From Monomorium pharaonis (lineage: Eukaryota > Arthropoda > Insecta > Hymenoptera > Formicidae), in assembly GCF_013373865.1 (NCBI RefSeq), contig NC_050467.1, positions 24,574,996-24,638,995 on the forward strand: 64,000 bases of DNA, read 5' to 3'. The notes beneath the pieces are model-generated. The model did not search any database. It saw only the letters and a list, made by a program, of their open reading frames with translations, and was not told the origin of the DNA. A program made the position numbers and the translations under genes. Positions 14,118-25,462 of the stretch are shown piece by piece (within the stretch, counting starts at the first letter, position 1; each line of letters opens with the position of its first letter).

Positions 14118-14592
14118 ACAACAGCAACCGCAGCCACAGTTACAAACGCAACCACAATCGCAATCACAACCACAACCGCAACTACAGGCTCAACCTCAAC
14201 CTCAACTGCAAGCGCAATCACAATCACTAGCGCAACCACAAGCGCAATCACAATCACTAGCGCAACCACAAGCGCAACCACAAGCGCAACCACAAGCGCA
14301 ACCGCAAGCGCAACTGCAAGCGCAAGCGCAACCGCAAGCGCAACTGCAAGCGCAAGCGCAACCGCAAGCGCAAACACAAGCGCAACCGCAATCGCAAGCG
14401 CAACTGCAAGCGCAAGCGCAATCGCAAGCGCAACCACAATCGCAACCGCAACAGCAGCACACTTCATATTCACAAATAAAACGTCAACATCAATTACAGC
14501 AGCAACAGCAACAGTTACAGATGCAACAGTTACAGCTACAACAGCAGCAGCAGCAACAAAACTATCAAAGCCGATACCAGCAACATAGATAG
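263..14592 (+). CDS. Rab3-GEF: MADD / Rab3 GDP-GTP exchange factor, C-terminal part (5' end outside window)
   Basis: This is the C-terminal part of the DENN-domain exchange factor that activates Rab3/Rab27 on synaptic and secretory vesicles. In-frame exons: 263-646, 779-847, 938-1138, 1217-1409, 1655-1750, 1841-1974, 2057-2215, 2334-2528, 2654-2741, 2962-3098, 3446-3586, 4328-4472, 4600-4729, 4954-5170, 5256-5528, 6012-6191, 12982-13054, 13223-13269, 13984-14592. They sum to 1156 codons plus stop with every phase matching. Family-specific blocks seen are GEGVGWLKLNRLKKLME (2057 exon), GLGGMASVFQLMEIAHTHYW (2334), SSLWDEMQFWEDAFLDAV (4600), KVRRLLGKSHIGLIYSQ (4954) and the PH-like end VERWWYERVVNMTY (5256), ELGGEFPVQD (6012), IRKC...GIFVLEEF (12982) and ICYAVLCVFSYVAA (13984). 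The DENN domain must lie upstream of base 1. The intron after 1974 starts with GC, and the last exon carries a Q-rich tail. Identity is secure; the start of the first exon is less so. Confidence 0.96.
1975..1980 (+). other. GC-AG splice donor in MADD
   Basis: The exon ending FLND is followed by GCAAGT, not GT. Joining 1974 to the acceptor before 2057 gives FLND-VLTQVLAGEG in frame, which matches the conserved MADD block. The next GT donor, at 1985, would leave phase 1 and break the frame. GC-AG introns are a known minor class with otherwise strong donor consensus, as seen here. Confidence 0.85.
3831..3953. mobile_element. Imperfect inverted repeat in a MADD intron
   Basis: CAGCAAACACCAACTAAAAT at the left and the complement CCGGCAAATATCAACTAAAG at the right, about 120 bases apart. 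Probably a small decayed MITE. Confidence 0.4.
6192..12981 (+). other. 6.8 kb late intron of MADD
   Basis: The donor follows codons for FANSK (6191). The acceptor precedes FFVRLDHIRKC (12982). The interval is AT-rich with a (TC)n tract near 6262-6310, TA-rich stretches near 8080-8160, 8715-8750, 8965-9005 and 9095-9110, and a copy of a dispersed AT-rich repeat near 10300-10475. Open frames inside it, for example 10705-11034 (+), show no family resemblance and no splice support. I see no nested gene. Confidence 0.8.
13346..13508. repeat. Perfect 22-bp inverted repeat in a MADD intron
   Basis: Bases 13346-13367 (AAAAAGTAATAAAATGTCTA plus TT) are exactly complementary to 13487-13508. They sit in the 714-base intron between the last two MADD coding exons. 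The loop is AT-rich. Confidence 0.8.
14071..14580 (+). repeat. Coding CAR/CAA microsatellite and CAAGCGCAACCG-type minisatellite (MADD Q tail)
   Basis: Runs of CAG/CAA (from about 14080 and again near 14495-14560) flank a tandem region of six- and twelve-base units such as CAAGCG, CAACCG and CAACTG. It encodes poly-Q, then (QA/QP/QS/QL) dipeptides, then poly-Q again, ending in SRYQQHR and a stop at 14590-14592. All of it lies in frame in the last MADD exon. The reverse strand is also open, but only as a shadow of the repeat. Confidence 0.9.
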
Positions 14593-17448
14593 AAACACAA
14601 TCACAATCGAGCAATGTAATACCGCAGATGCACAGAACATGCAAATTTTCTCAACACAGGCAACGATACTCGCTTCCCTTTATCAGCACCCGATAAGAGT
14701 AGTGCGACCCTTCCATTTATCTACTCTGGATATAAATGTGCTATCTCTTTTCCAGAAGTAATATTTTATTTAAAAATTCATATATGAAAAATTCATACAT
14801 GAACAAGATAACAATTCCGTTTTTTTGTTTCAATTTTTTTCTCTTTCTGTCTCTCTTTCTTCAGCTTCGTCAACGTACTTTCCTCTTCCGGGATTGAAAT
14901 TATTGCAAATAAAGTCGTAACAAGATATAAAAATATGAAAAGAAAAAAGTTCAATATCCTTAGCTTAATTCGTTAATATCGGACTTTTGCGGCGCGAGTT
15001 TTTATTATGTAGTCCTGCGTCGATGTGATAGTTGTGCGGTATCCTTATATAATATTATAATCCGTGCACGTGAGTACACATGTGTACGCGTCACTTAAAG
15101 CAATTAAATACAATAATTATTCGTAATTGGCGGCACAATTTTATATAAATACGTCACGACACGGAAAGAAAAAGAAATTGTGATCGTCCGCGATTTGGAA
15201 GAGTAAAATATTTATTTTAGCTCGTGTATAATCGAAGCGGTTAACGAGCGCAAAATTGAGAGATCGTAGCTGATTTTTTTTATTATCGATATGTCTCATC
15301 TCTTATCTTTTACTCCTATCTTTCAACATTCTCGGTCCTCTCTTGCACATGAAACAATAAAGCGTAGATAACGACAGGTAACTCTCTCTATTCGTTCGCT
15401 GTCTCTCTCTTTCCTTTATTCCTTTATCGATTCTAATTGAACTGATTCCACCCATTTCGTTTACAGCGTATACGTGAGATGTTAGCGAAAACTGTTGTGT
15501 GTAGAATGTATAGAAAATGTACTGTCTCGATGTCTCGAGTAAATGTACACAGTGATCATTAATTTGTACGGTTTCACAAATACGGAAGAAATACGATATC
15601 TCGATAGCTCGTAGAGCGCTCATTAGGGTACATGTAATGTGTCCCGGAAAAAAGACATTATATGTAATATAATGTAACTGTACAATACTGAAGAAACATC
15701 CGAGATGACATCTCTAAGACGCTGTGAAACTTCGCGTTCTCTGCGTTTTCCTACGAGATTTAATTTTAGGCGCGTATTATTAGTAAATTTAGTTAGGCGC
15801 GACGGAAACACAACGAGATTGCAGCTTTAAAACAGCGGATAATCGGCATTCATTGCAAAGCAACGCCGTTCGCGGAAATTGTTCTTTCGTTGTATTCTCC
15901 CTTGTCGCATTTATACTTTTCGATATCTGTCATGTTAAGATGCGCGTCGCGTAATGTAGATGAACAACAATGACCAGCTTAGGGAAGAAGATGTAAACTC
16001 GTAGTCTCACGAACTCAGCGCGAAGTAAACGTATAGCGTTACGTGTCTCTACACGAGAAGAAATGATATATTTTCTTGCAACGTATAAGAAGCGTATAGA
16101 TATTTGTAAAAAGGGATAGGATTTGTAAATATAACAATTGGCGGTGTAGTAAGCGGCACGAGAGAGAGCAATGGCGTGAACACCCCTTTTTATTTCTCGT
16201 CTTTTTAATACGATTATACATGTTAAAGCTCGCGTTCGTCGGTTGAGTTAGAGAGAGGTGTGCGTTTTTAAGAGCGAGAAAAGGCGGGAGGACACGGTTT
16301 TCTTCTAAATATCTAATAATGAAAAGATAAAGAAGAAGACATACACACGCGATCCTTTGTACCAAGTTTGTCTGCCTAAGCCCCGATGTTTAGAAGTGTG
16401 TCACGTCGACCGATATCATTATCATTTCATGATATATCACGGGTTATGCGATGAAGAAAAACTTTAGATCTCTAGAAGAGAAATTAATACCTCGCATTGT
16501 ATAGTACTCATCCATGTAGAAGCCTTACGCCCAGAATATACTTGTATCCAAATCGGAAATGAACGATATATTTCATTTACCTCCATCTAACTGTGATTTA
16601 CAATAAGTGTAATTCGATTGTTTTAACGTAATTATTCAGACGTTTGTATTGGACGGAGAATGCTCGAGTTTGAACGTAATTTTTACGACGATGTCATCCG
16701 AGAAATAATTATAAGTAACATATGTTGACACAGATGGCTCGTTATAATTATATATGCAGTTGTTAGCTGATGTTAGTTAAGCTCAATTGATAAGTGCTCT
16801 TTGTTGAGCGCCTTGAGATGCGCTTACGAAAATGATGGCAGAAAGTAATTAAATATTACGCAATAATTATCTTTGATTAAATTTAAGAGAAATTTAACTG
16901 GCAATTCGAAAAATTTATAAAATTTTTGTGATTTAATAAGAAATTATTCCTAGCTGTATAAAACTAATTAAAAAAAATATATCTAATTAATAAAATTAAA
17001 TTGACAAACAGAGAGAAATATATTAATTAATAAATGTATACAATACGTATAATTAAATCAATTATCTGAAAAATGCGATAATTGGATAAAATTTTTGCCA
17101 ATAAATAAAAAACGAATAATATAATTACAAATCTTTATATAGACGATATACGAGCACATTCAAACAAAAAAAGATAAATAATGATTTAAACTAAATTCTT
17201 CTCTTTTTAATCAATATACCCATTTTTTCATCACAAAGATCGAAATTCAATATAATAAACAAGTGTAATAGATGTAATCTGATCGAGGCCAAGTAGTGGT
17301 CAGTTAGGGACTATCGGATTTCGTACCTGATCGGACGGCTGGCCTCATTTCTTCACATATCGTGTATCCGAGGCTTGTAAACGTGATCTCGTTCCGAAGG
17401 TTTCTGGTCTTAGTGGTCCAGTCAGATTTCGAATCTCATTGCACGAAG
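14593..17448 (+). other. MADD 3' UTR and intergenic stretch
   Basis: An AATAAA poly(A) signal lies at 14908-14913, about 320 bases past the MADD stop, and another candidate lies near 15355. The rest is AT-rich with no supported gene. The region just before the next ATG (17280-17448) is the likely leader of the SDR gene. Confidence 0.5.
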
Positions 17449-19160
17449 ATGGAGCGATGGGTCGGAAAAGTGGCCGTGGTAACCGGTGCCAGTGCCGGAA
17501 TCGGTGCAGCGATCGTGCGAAGTTTCGTTAGACAAGGTGAGAAAGTGTTCCGATGTTATAAATAAACGTTGCATTGAACTTTACTTCTGACTGGGTGAAA
17601 AATTTGCTCTTGCAATCTTGACGCGTATATCTTGACTCGAGCCGAAGTAATCGTCGCCGTATCGTCCGCTAATTGGAAAATATAATAATCACTATTATAT
17701 TCAAAATATTCGAACAAAAACAAGATAACAATTTGGGATGTAAATGCTTGTAAAATGTCGCATTAAAGGTCTTATGAGAGAAATTATAAATAATAAAAAA
17801 ATTTATCAGAATTAACGTAATATGGAACTCATAGATACGACGTTTTATTATATCAGGTATGATAGTGGCAGGCTTTGCAAGGAGAGTAGAGAAAGTTAAG
17901 GAAATCGCTGATAGTTTGGAGGATTCCCCGGGAAAACTTCATCCCGTGGAATGCGATATCGCTAAGGAAGAAAGTATAATCGCGGCATTTGCATGGGTGA
18001 AGGATAATCTCGGTCCAATAAGTGTTCTCGTCAACAGCGCTGGTATCACCAAGGAATCCTCGCTCATAGGTAAACATTTTTTATTTAAATCATTAGGATT
18101 AAAAATTCTGCAAAATTGATATTAATTTTCCTTCTTCTGAAGAAATTTTTGTACGTTTCTTTCAAATTCTTCAAACTGTTTAATCAATGGATAATTATTT
18201 TTTTTTAATCATAATTTCGTTGAGCAAGATAAAATACCGAAATATCACAATTTATTACCGGGATATTACAAGTATTATTTTATCTTTATCGTTTGTAGAT
18301 GGTACTTTGGAGGACTGGCAGTCGGTGTTTGATGTGAACGTCTTGGGACTTTGTCTCTGCACGCGCGAGGCTGTACGTATGATGCGCGAAACCGAGGCTG
18401 AGGATGCTGTCGTGATTCACGTGAATAGTTTGGCCGCCGAGAGGGTACCCTTTATCCCGGGATTCAGCGTTTATCCGGCGTCAAAGCGTGCCATCACCGG
18501 CCTCGCCATGACTTTGCGACACGAACTTGCGGGCACGCGTATACGCGTCACGGTAAGATATTTGAGATATGGAGTAAAATGGCTATTTTTCGAAACGTTT
18601 ATTACATTAAAAAATTCTTTAATACAGTAAAATTTACTAATTAAAATTATCAACATAAATTATTAATAAAAAATAAACAATTATTTTTTAACATATCGTA
18701 ATTCAAAATTGTGTTCATACAATGTTTTGTTCAAATATTTACTTTCAGATTCACTTTCTATTATACTAACGTGTAATTATTTTATACAATTCAATTATGA
18801 AGTTAGTCTGCACGTTTACAGGTAAACAAGAACTTAGGCCAAATAAAAATCATGTGACTTACATTTCTATTTTGCGCAGAACATCAGCCCTGGTTTAGTC
18901 GCGACGGAATTCATGGCTTCCTATAGTATGTTCTCCCCGGAAGCGATGGCGGCGGCCCCGACTTTGGATCCAGACGACGTTGCAGCAGCGGTAATTTACG
19001 TGTTATCCAATCCTCCTCACGTTCTGGTATGTCATACTGTATACCTACGTCTAATATTTCTCTATAATTCAAAAAAACAAAATTAAATCTAAAAGAGTAA
19101 TATCTCTTCTTCCCGCAGATACAGGATGTTGTGTTGCGACCTTTGGGCGAATCGTGGTAA
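17449..19160 (+). CDS. Classical short-chain dehydrogenase/reductase (farnesol dehydrogenase / DHRS11-like), copy 1
   Basis: Five exons (17449-17536, 17857-18069, 18299-18552, 18880-19026, 19119-19160) give 247 aa, the usual length for this family. The Rossmann cofactor loop is TGASAGIG (residues 12-19). An ARR at 37-39 after beta-2 suggests NADP(H) preference. NSAG replaces the common NNAG at 89-92. The catalytic set N114, Ser144, Tyr159 and Lys163 (YPASK) is complete, and ISPGLV follows. The start is the ATG of MERWVGKVAVV, typical for insect members; the frame is open upstream but has no better ATG. Insect homologues oxidise farnesol or other alcohols or reduce ketones, but the substrate cannot be read from the sequence. 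An AATAAA lies at 19214-19219. A diverged tandem copy follows 1.7 kb downstream on the same strand. Confidence 0.93.
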
Positions 19161-20742
19161 TCGATTTTCAAAAAAATTATATTTTAAATTAGATAATATA
19201 ATACAAAAATAATAATAAAGTTATAAGATTGTTAATACATTTAATTTTAGTATTAATAAAATAAAAGTATATATTATTTTGGAAATAAAAAATGCAAGAT
19301 ATATAATTTTCCAATCTCAATCTTCTAATTCACGGATTATTTAAATAATACGTAAAACATAATTCACGTAATTCACATAATTCATATTATAAATTATTTT
19401 ATCATATTATAAATTATACACATAATTCATATTATTTTATATACTATTATAAATTATTTATATTTTACTCAATCCTGTAATAAACTTTGGAAGTTGTTAC
19501 TGAGAAATTTGTTATTGCTGGACGACGTCTTGTTTTAACGATGCAATAACATGAGAGTTCCTATTATGATTTTCGCAGAAAATAATCCATCCAATTGAGA
19601 AGATCGCTTGCAAAACAGAGGAGATAAATAGCGAAGACGCTTTCTCATGCAATACTTGTGATCACTTGCGAATCTTCTCGTCGAACTGCATCGAATTTTG
19701 CAGATTTGCCGATGGAACGGGTCATTGATCGTTTCGCGAAATATCTTTCACATTCTCTGAAATTTTTGACGCAAAATACTTTCAGTAAAGATACCGCAGA
19801 ACGTCTTATCGTTTCCTTCAAAAATCTTCGAATTTTTCTCAGCGACCTATGTTATTTTTATTATAATTTGAAGATATATATCGTTTTAAAATTAAATTAT
19901 AATTAACAAATTTTTCAGCGCTGACACTAATTTTATTTTTATTTTTGTGACTACTGACGTTATGCGAGTGTATCTTTTTATCATCGAGTATTTTTAAAGA
20001 CAATATTTAAAAAAATATAAATATAAAATTTTATTTGCGCTAAAGTTAGAAAACTAAAAAAAATAACAAGTTTTTAAAAAAATATAACCTATAATAAAAG
20101 TTAAATATATACAAAGTAAGTTTTAAATACATAACATATATATCGATTGAATATTTAAAAAAATATGGGAACTATGAAAAATACAAATACAAAAGTATGA
20201 CGAAATGAAACGTTTTCTTGAGAAATGAGACAAAAGGGAAGAAAAATCCACCATATTTTTCTAGACATTCTATTTATTTGAAATATTTTACCTTGTGTAC
20301 GCAAATTGAAATACAAACACTTTCATATATTTAGACAATGTTAATTTAAAGGAAATTAGACAAAGAATATGAGAATCTTACATGGTACAAATATGTAGTC
20401 TACTGCATAACGTATGCGTCGATAAATAAGGAATATTTTAATTAGCTTTAATTAGTAGTTTTCATTACTTTAATTAATATTTTGTTTCCGATAATGTTCG
20501 CAAGCGTGTCTTGATAATGGCGATACGTTTTATCTGTGAGCCAGCGCGGCGCTAAATTTTAAATGAGGTACCCTTCTCTCGGGCAAAGCTTACATGTCGA
20601 AAACAAACAGTAATATCGCGAATAATATGCAATACTCGCACAGGAATACATCATCCAGAAGGCAGTGAACCATCCAGACGTAGATTATGCGCGACCTCCG
20701 AATCGAGGTCCAGATTTTCAGTGGTATAAAAAGGTGTCGAGG
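19161..20742 (+). other. Intergenic between SDR copies; holds dispersed AT-rich repeat
   Basis: AT-rich. 19219-19375 resembles 10300-10475 in the MADD intron (shared core AAAATAAAAGTATA and a following GTAAAACATAA-like block). No supported gene; the open frame at 19658-19906 has no recognisable content. Confidence 0.5.
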
Positions 20743-20826
20743 ATGCGGATCGGCATGCAGAAGCTACTCGTGGCAGTGAGCAGCAATTTCTTCTCCCGAG
20801 TTTACATAAACGCCAAATCTTCAAGT

Positions 20827-22305
20827 ATGAATTTGTCGAACAAAATTGCCGTTGTTACTGGCGCCTGCTCCGCGATCGGCAAGCTAATCGTCGAAGAATT
20901 GGTGTTAAAGGGACTCAAAGTTGTTGGTCTCTCCAGCGATATAAATAAGTTGAAGGTATGTTCAACGCCACCTAATCTTGATAAATATTTTTTCAGAAAT
21001 TTTGTACAATCTTGTAATTTTTTAAGTCCTCAGATTTTTTAACACAAATTAGGACATTTTTCAAAAATATTGAGTCTACATATTTTTTTAGAATTTTTCA
21101 TATATAAAATTCTGAAACATTCTTAATAGACTTTATCAATGTTTCTGAAGTCTTGTAATTCGTATAAAAATTCTGAGAAAAATTTTCACTAAGGAATACT
21201 CTACTAAAAATACAATTATGAATAGAATAAAATAAATACAAAGTATTTGGAAGTTAGTCATTTTTATCATGATCTTTGTAGATTCTTGTGGACGAGTTGA
21301 AGAGCAAACCCGGCAAGCTCTATCCTCTTCAATGCGACCTGAGCCTTCCGAACGAGATTGAAGCTGCCTCCGAGTGGATAGAGAAGAATCTAGGTAGTGT
21401 AGACATCTTAATAAATAACGCTGGAGTTAGCATAGATTGGTCCAGCATCAACGGTGGAATACAGGAACTAAAGAAGTCTCTTGACATCAACGTGCTCGGC
21501 TTATCATGGATTACTAAGAAAATTCTGTTGTTAATGAAGAACAAAGGTAAGAGTATATTTCAAGAAAAATTTTTTTAAATCATTTCTACATCTGATGTAT
21601 CTGTAATATCTGTAAATAATATTAGGTGTCGATAACGGCTGCATTGTTAATATCAATGATATATGCGGCCTGAAATGGTTGCCTCTCGTCTCCGACCGAC
21701 CTATCTCTCCGGCGTACGTTTGCAGTAAATCCGCGCTAGCCGTGTTGACAGACTGGCTTCGTTTGGAATTGGCGCAGAATGAGTCCAACATCAAAGTGAT
21801 CGTAAGTAATTTCATACGAGTCGCATTGTAACAAATTTATTAAGCATTTATGTATAAAATATCAATCTTGATGATTCTACAATAAAAAGCTGTAGCTTCT
21901 TCAAATTGTGATTTTACTTTGCGTTACTGAAAAAAAGTTTAGCTTTGATAGCTAAAGATTTTATGAGCAAAATACAAAATAGAATGTTAAAAGAATCGCT
22001 TCACAAATAACAATATCTTAATATTCGAATAAAAAACAAAGATGAAAAGCAATTCAGAAAAAGAACAAAAAATCACTTGGCAAGATATTTTCTTATCTTT
22101 GTTATCCGTTAACAGTTCATTTTTTTCGTAACAGAGCATTTGTCCAGGCTTAGTGGAGACTGAAATGACCCAGCAGTGGTTGAAGGAAAATTCACGCCTG
22201 GCCCTGAAACCGAAAGACGTAGCGGATGCTATTCTTTACGCGTTGCAGACTCCGGAGAATGTGCTTATCAAGGAGCTCGTTATTACGCCCATTCGGGAGA
22301 TGTGA
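20827..22305 (+). CDS. Diverged SDR paralogue, copy 2 (catalytic Ser replaced; possible pseudoenzyme)
   Basis: Four exons (20827-20955, 21282-21546, 21626-21801, 22135-22305) give 246 aa with all phases matching. The fold is clearly SDR: VVTG near the N-terminus, CDLS, NNAG at 88-91, N113, Tyr162 and Lys166 in YVCSK, and ICPGLVETEM. Two key positions differ from copy 1. The cofactor loop reads TGACSAIG, with Ala at a normally glycine site (16). The catalytic Ser position is Asp143 in NINDICG. The ARR that favours NADP(H) is replaced by SSD at 36-38. An in-frame ATG at 20743 would add 28 residues, basic and without acidic residues (MRIGMQKLL... to SSS), like a mitochondrial presequence. I chose 20827 because it aligns with the family start. 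An AATAAA lies at 22374-22379. It is either an inactive or scaffold SDR or an enzyme with altered chemistry. Confidence 0.88.
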
Positions 22306-23075
22306 ACATCGGATAAAATTGTTGTCTATGCTGAACTTTGTAGTATTTAAAGCATGTATTATGTGGCAAATTAAATAAAGCATCAGCACTTTTCAAAAAT
22401 ATGATACATATAAATGTTACATTAAACCAATTATTATAAAATTACTATAAAAAATAATAATTTATTAAATATTAATATATTAACTTTTTGATACATTCAA
22501 GTTATACAAGCCTCTTATAGGTACAAATACAATAATCGTTAAGATTCTGGATGCTTAATTTTGTATTTTTGAACTTGAGAATATAGCCATCCGCTTATTG
22601 TGTGCTAATAAGACAAACTAAAAGACACGTGATCAAAATTTTAACAAGTATAATACTTACCAAGAAGAGGAACACGGGTTCACAACTTCCTTTATTTACA
22701 GCCCACAAAGGCATTAATTAATAACCTTAAATCTTAAACATAATTTTGAAATAAACCTATTCATAGACAATAGTTGCAGGAAAATTGTATAAAACAATAT
22801 TGTGCTTGACATTATTTATTTCAAATTGTCCCATTTGCCAGTTTAATAATTCACAAAAATTTAGGAAAGGGAGAGATACTATGTTAAGAAAAGAAAATTC
22901 AAAGAGGTGACAACACGTTAGGAGAATCCTATTTAATGAAAGTGTGAAGCAATCGGTGTTATATTTAGTGCACCTAGTTGTAGTAAAGTACACCCTAAAT
23001 TGTACGTCCTGTACAACGCAGAAAATACTTAGGTGTGTATGTACAATATGCGCGAAATAATAAAATATTAATATT

Positions 23076-23078
<3 letters not shown>

Positions 23079-23136
<58 letters not shown>
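23079..23136. repeat. (TG)n microsatellite
   Basis: A pure TG dinucleotide run of about 58 bases. The poly-Cys/Val and poly-Thr/His open frames across it are artefacts of the repeat. Confidence 0.97.
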
Positions 23137-23142
<6 letters not shown>

Positions 23143-23704
23143 AATTTGTATGTAATATATGCACAAAATATGCGCAATAGAGAAACCGTTATTATCAATT
23201 TTAATCGCGTTTCAGACATATGTGGATAAATACACACTATGCGAGACCGTATAGATTCGACGCTATTTATATCTCCTTACTGCTACACATCGTTCGTATA
23301 ACTATAGAAGAACAATACATATGTATATAATAACACAGAAATAACACATAAAATATAAAAAATATACTTATCTGTGTTAATCGAACAAAAAAAGGCAGAA
23401 TATGTTATCAAACTAGTTATTGCTATTGTTGCGAGATCTGTCTTGTGAGTTATGAATGACAAATTTCGCAACAATGAAAATGAAGCTGAACACAGGGAGG
23501 ATCGATTATTAATGCAAACCACATTTTAAAACTTTTATCGAGGCAGGCTTTGTATGTTGCGTGTTACTAAGTTGCATTTGCCTTGTTGGTGATAAAAATG
23601 AAAATACGAATATAAGAATATTTTCGAAGAGAGCATGCAGAAATAAATATCGATAGTATCTCAGATATAAACTGTTTGCACAAATACCTTACGGCAAGCC
23701 ACCA

Positions 23705-25130
23705 TCTTATCCGCTTTTCATTTCATCCGTGAGAAAAATGACATCCAAATTATCTTGTCAATTGATCCCGATAAACACGAGTCCAAATTCCGTCCGACCT
23801 AGGAGACAAATCCGTGAACCCTATGAAGCGCGAACGATATCATGCTTCCAAATCCACATTCTTCCACATTGCATATCGTTCCCTTTAATTGAATCCGAGT
23901 GATCCGCTCGAACACGATCCAGTGAATACCGCAGGCAATTTTTTTTTATCCTTATATCCAAAAATATCCGTCCATGCATACTAATTTATCCCGTTTCCGA
24001 AATCCTCCCAGCCGAATCCTGTCCTAATCCAAACATATTCGGAGAATCCTGTCCAAAGTAACGTTCGTACGGAGATCCTCTAAAATTTTGAGGCCGGTTC
24101 CCGTCAAGATGACAGACAGGGTTGCGTTATTCAAACGTACCATCCTCTTGTTCATGCCAGTTAAAGATCCTGAAGATTCGCACTGTGGTTTACAATTACG
24201 CGAGAAAAAGATGCACTTGACGATCACGATTGGTCGAGAAAACAGAGTTATGGAGAAACACGGTTTTTTTCAATAATTGACTTTTAGATCGCCGAGTTTT
24301 TATCGAATATTCAATTATTAGGCATGCGACAGTCTTTCCAAAGAATCACTTCCACCTTTCAAATTAACACTAAATATGAAATATTTCATACGTAATAACT
24401 AACAAAATTGAGTCTAATATTGATGTTGTATCAAGAAGAGAATAAATATCGTGCCAAAAATCCGTCCTTAAAAAATGTGATTCAAAAAATTTATCTTCAC
24501 TAAAGTTCGAGAAACTTTAGAGTTGTAAACCAAATGCTTCCAACAGAATCCAGTTGTAGTTGACAATCCATTACTAGTTTGACTATTCAGATGCTATAAA
24601 TTAATAAATGCGCGAAGAATTTTTTTAATTGATACACGGAAATTGATACGAAAAAATCGATACTTTTTTTTCTTTTTAAATCGATACGTAACTCGAAGCA
24701 CTTTAATCCTGATAAACACGTAACAATGAAAAAGTCCCACTTCCGTTATGTTTCTCTTTTAAAACAGCGACACACAAAAATCTTTAGCTTCAAACTGGAA
24801 TTTTACTAGTTTTAAAAAGAAATATTAATGGACGTTTATCGCCTCGTAATGGACTTGCCAACGTTTCCTGATCCAGCAACTGAGAATCCTTTCTTTCTCT
24901 CACTCTCCTGATCCTGAATTTCCTCTTGATCCTCTATCCTGTTTCGCTATTCTCATTTTCATCTATGTCTTTTAATCCTTTTTATAATTTATGCTCTCCG
25001 TACCGCAAATCCTCCAAAACGCAATCCATCTCATCCCAACGTCAAGCGAATGTGTATTATATCCATCCAAGAAGTAAGATCGTGTTGATTTCAGTTTTTC
25101 ATTCATTGTGTTACAATCCCAATATACAAA
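23705..25130. repeat. ATCC-rich, strand-asymmetric tract
   Basis: By eye there are about 36 ATCC tetramers on the + strand in 1.4 kb and essentially no GGAT. Recurrent longer forms are AATCCTGTCC, GATCCTG and AAATCCG. The spacing is irregular, so this is not a simple tandem array. The enrichment stops at both edges. It may be a decayed minisatellite or a composition-biased transcribed region. Confidence 0.6.
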
Positions 25131-25395
25131 AGAAGAAAAAATACATTAGTTTCTTATGTAAATTAATATTATATATAGTTTATTAATGCAAATGTAATGC
25201 CTGTGACATATAAAATTATGAAACTGCGATATGCGATATACAGTCTCTGTTTGGCATATGATTTTAAATATTGTATATTTTTGGAAAAAAAAAAATATTT
25301 GTATATAGTAAGAAACTTAAGTTATGAAATAAAAACAGAATCACAGGATTAGTTTGCAAAAATAGCATAAAATATCCAATGTTTTCCTTTCAATG

Positions 25396-25396
25396 C

Positions 25397-25428
<32 letters not shown>

Positions 25429-25462
25429 GTGTGTGTGTGTGTGTGCGCGCGCGCGCGCGCGC
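25396..25462. repeat. (GT)n followed by (GC)n microsatellite
   Basis: A GT run with a single GC interruption, passing into an 18-base pure GC alternation. Alternating purine-pyrimidine tracts of this type can adopt Z-DNA. Confidence 0.95.

Noticed and set aside
13943..14644. 233-codon minus-strand Ala/Val repeat protein
   Set aside because: It is the reverse shadow of the CAA/CAG repeat in the last MADD exon.
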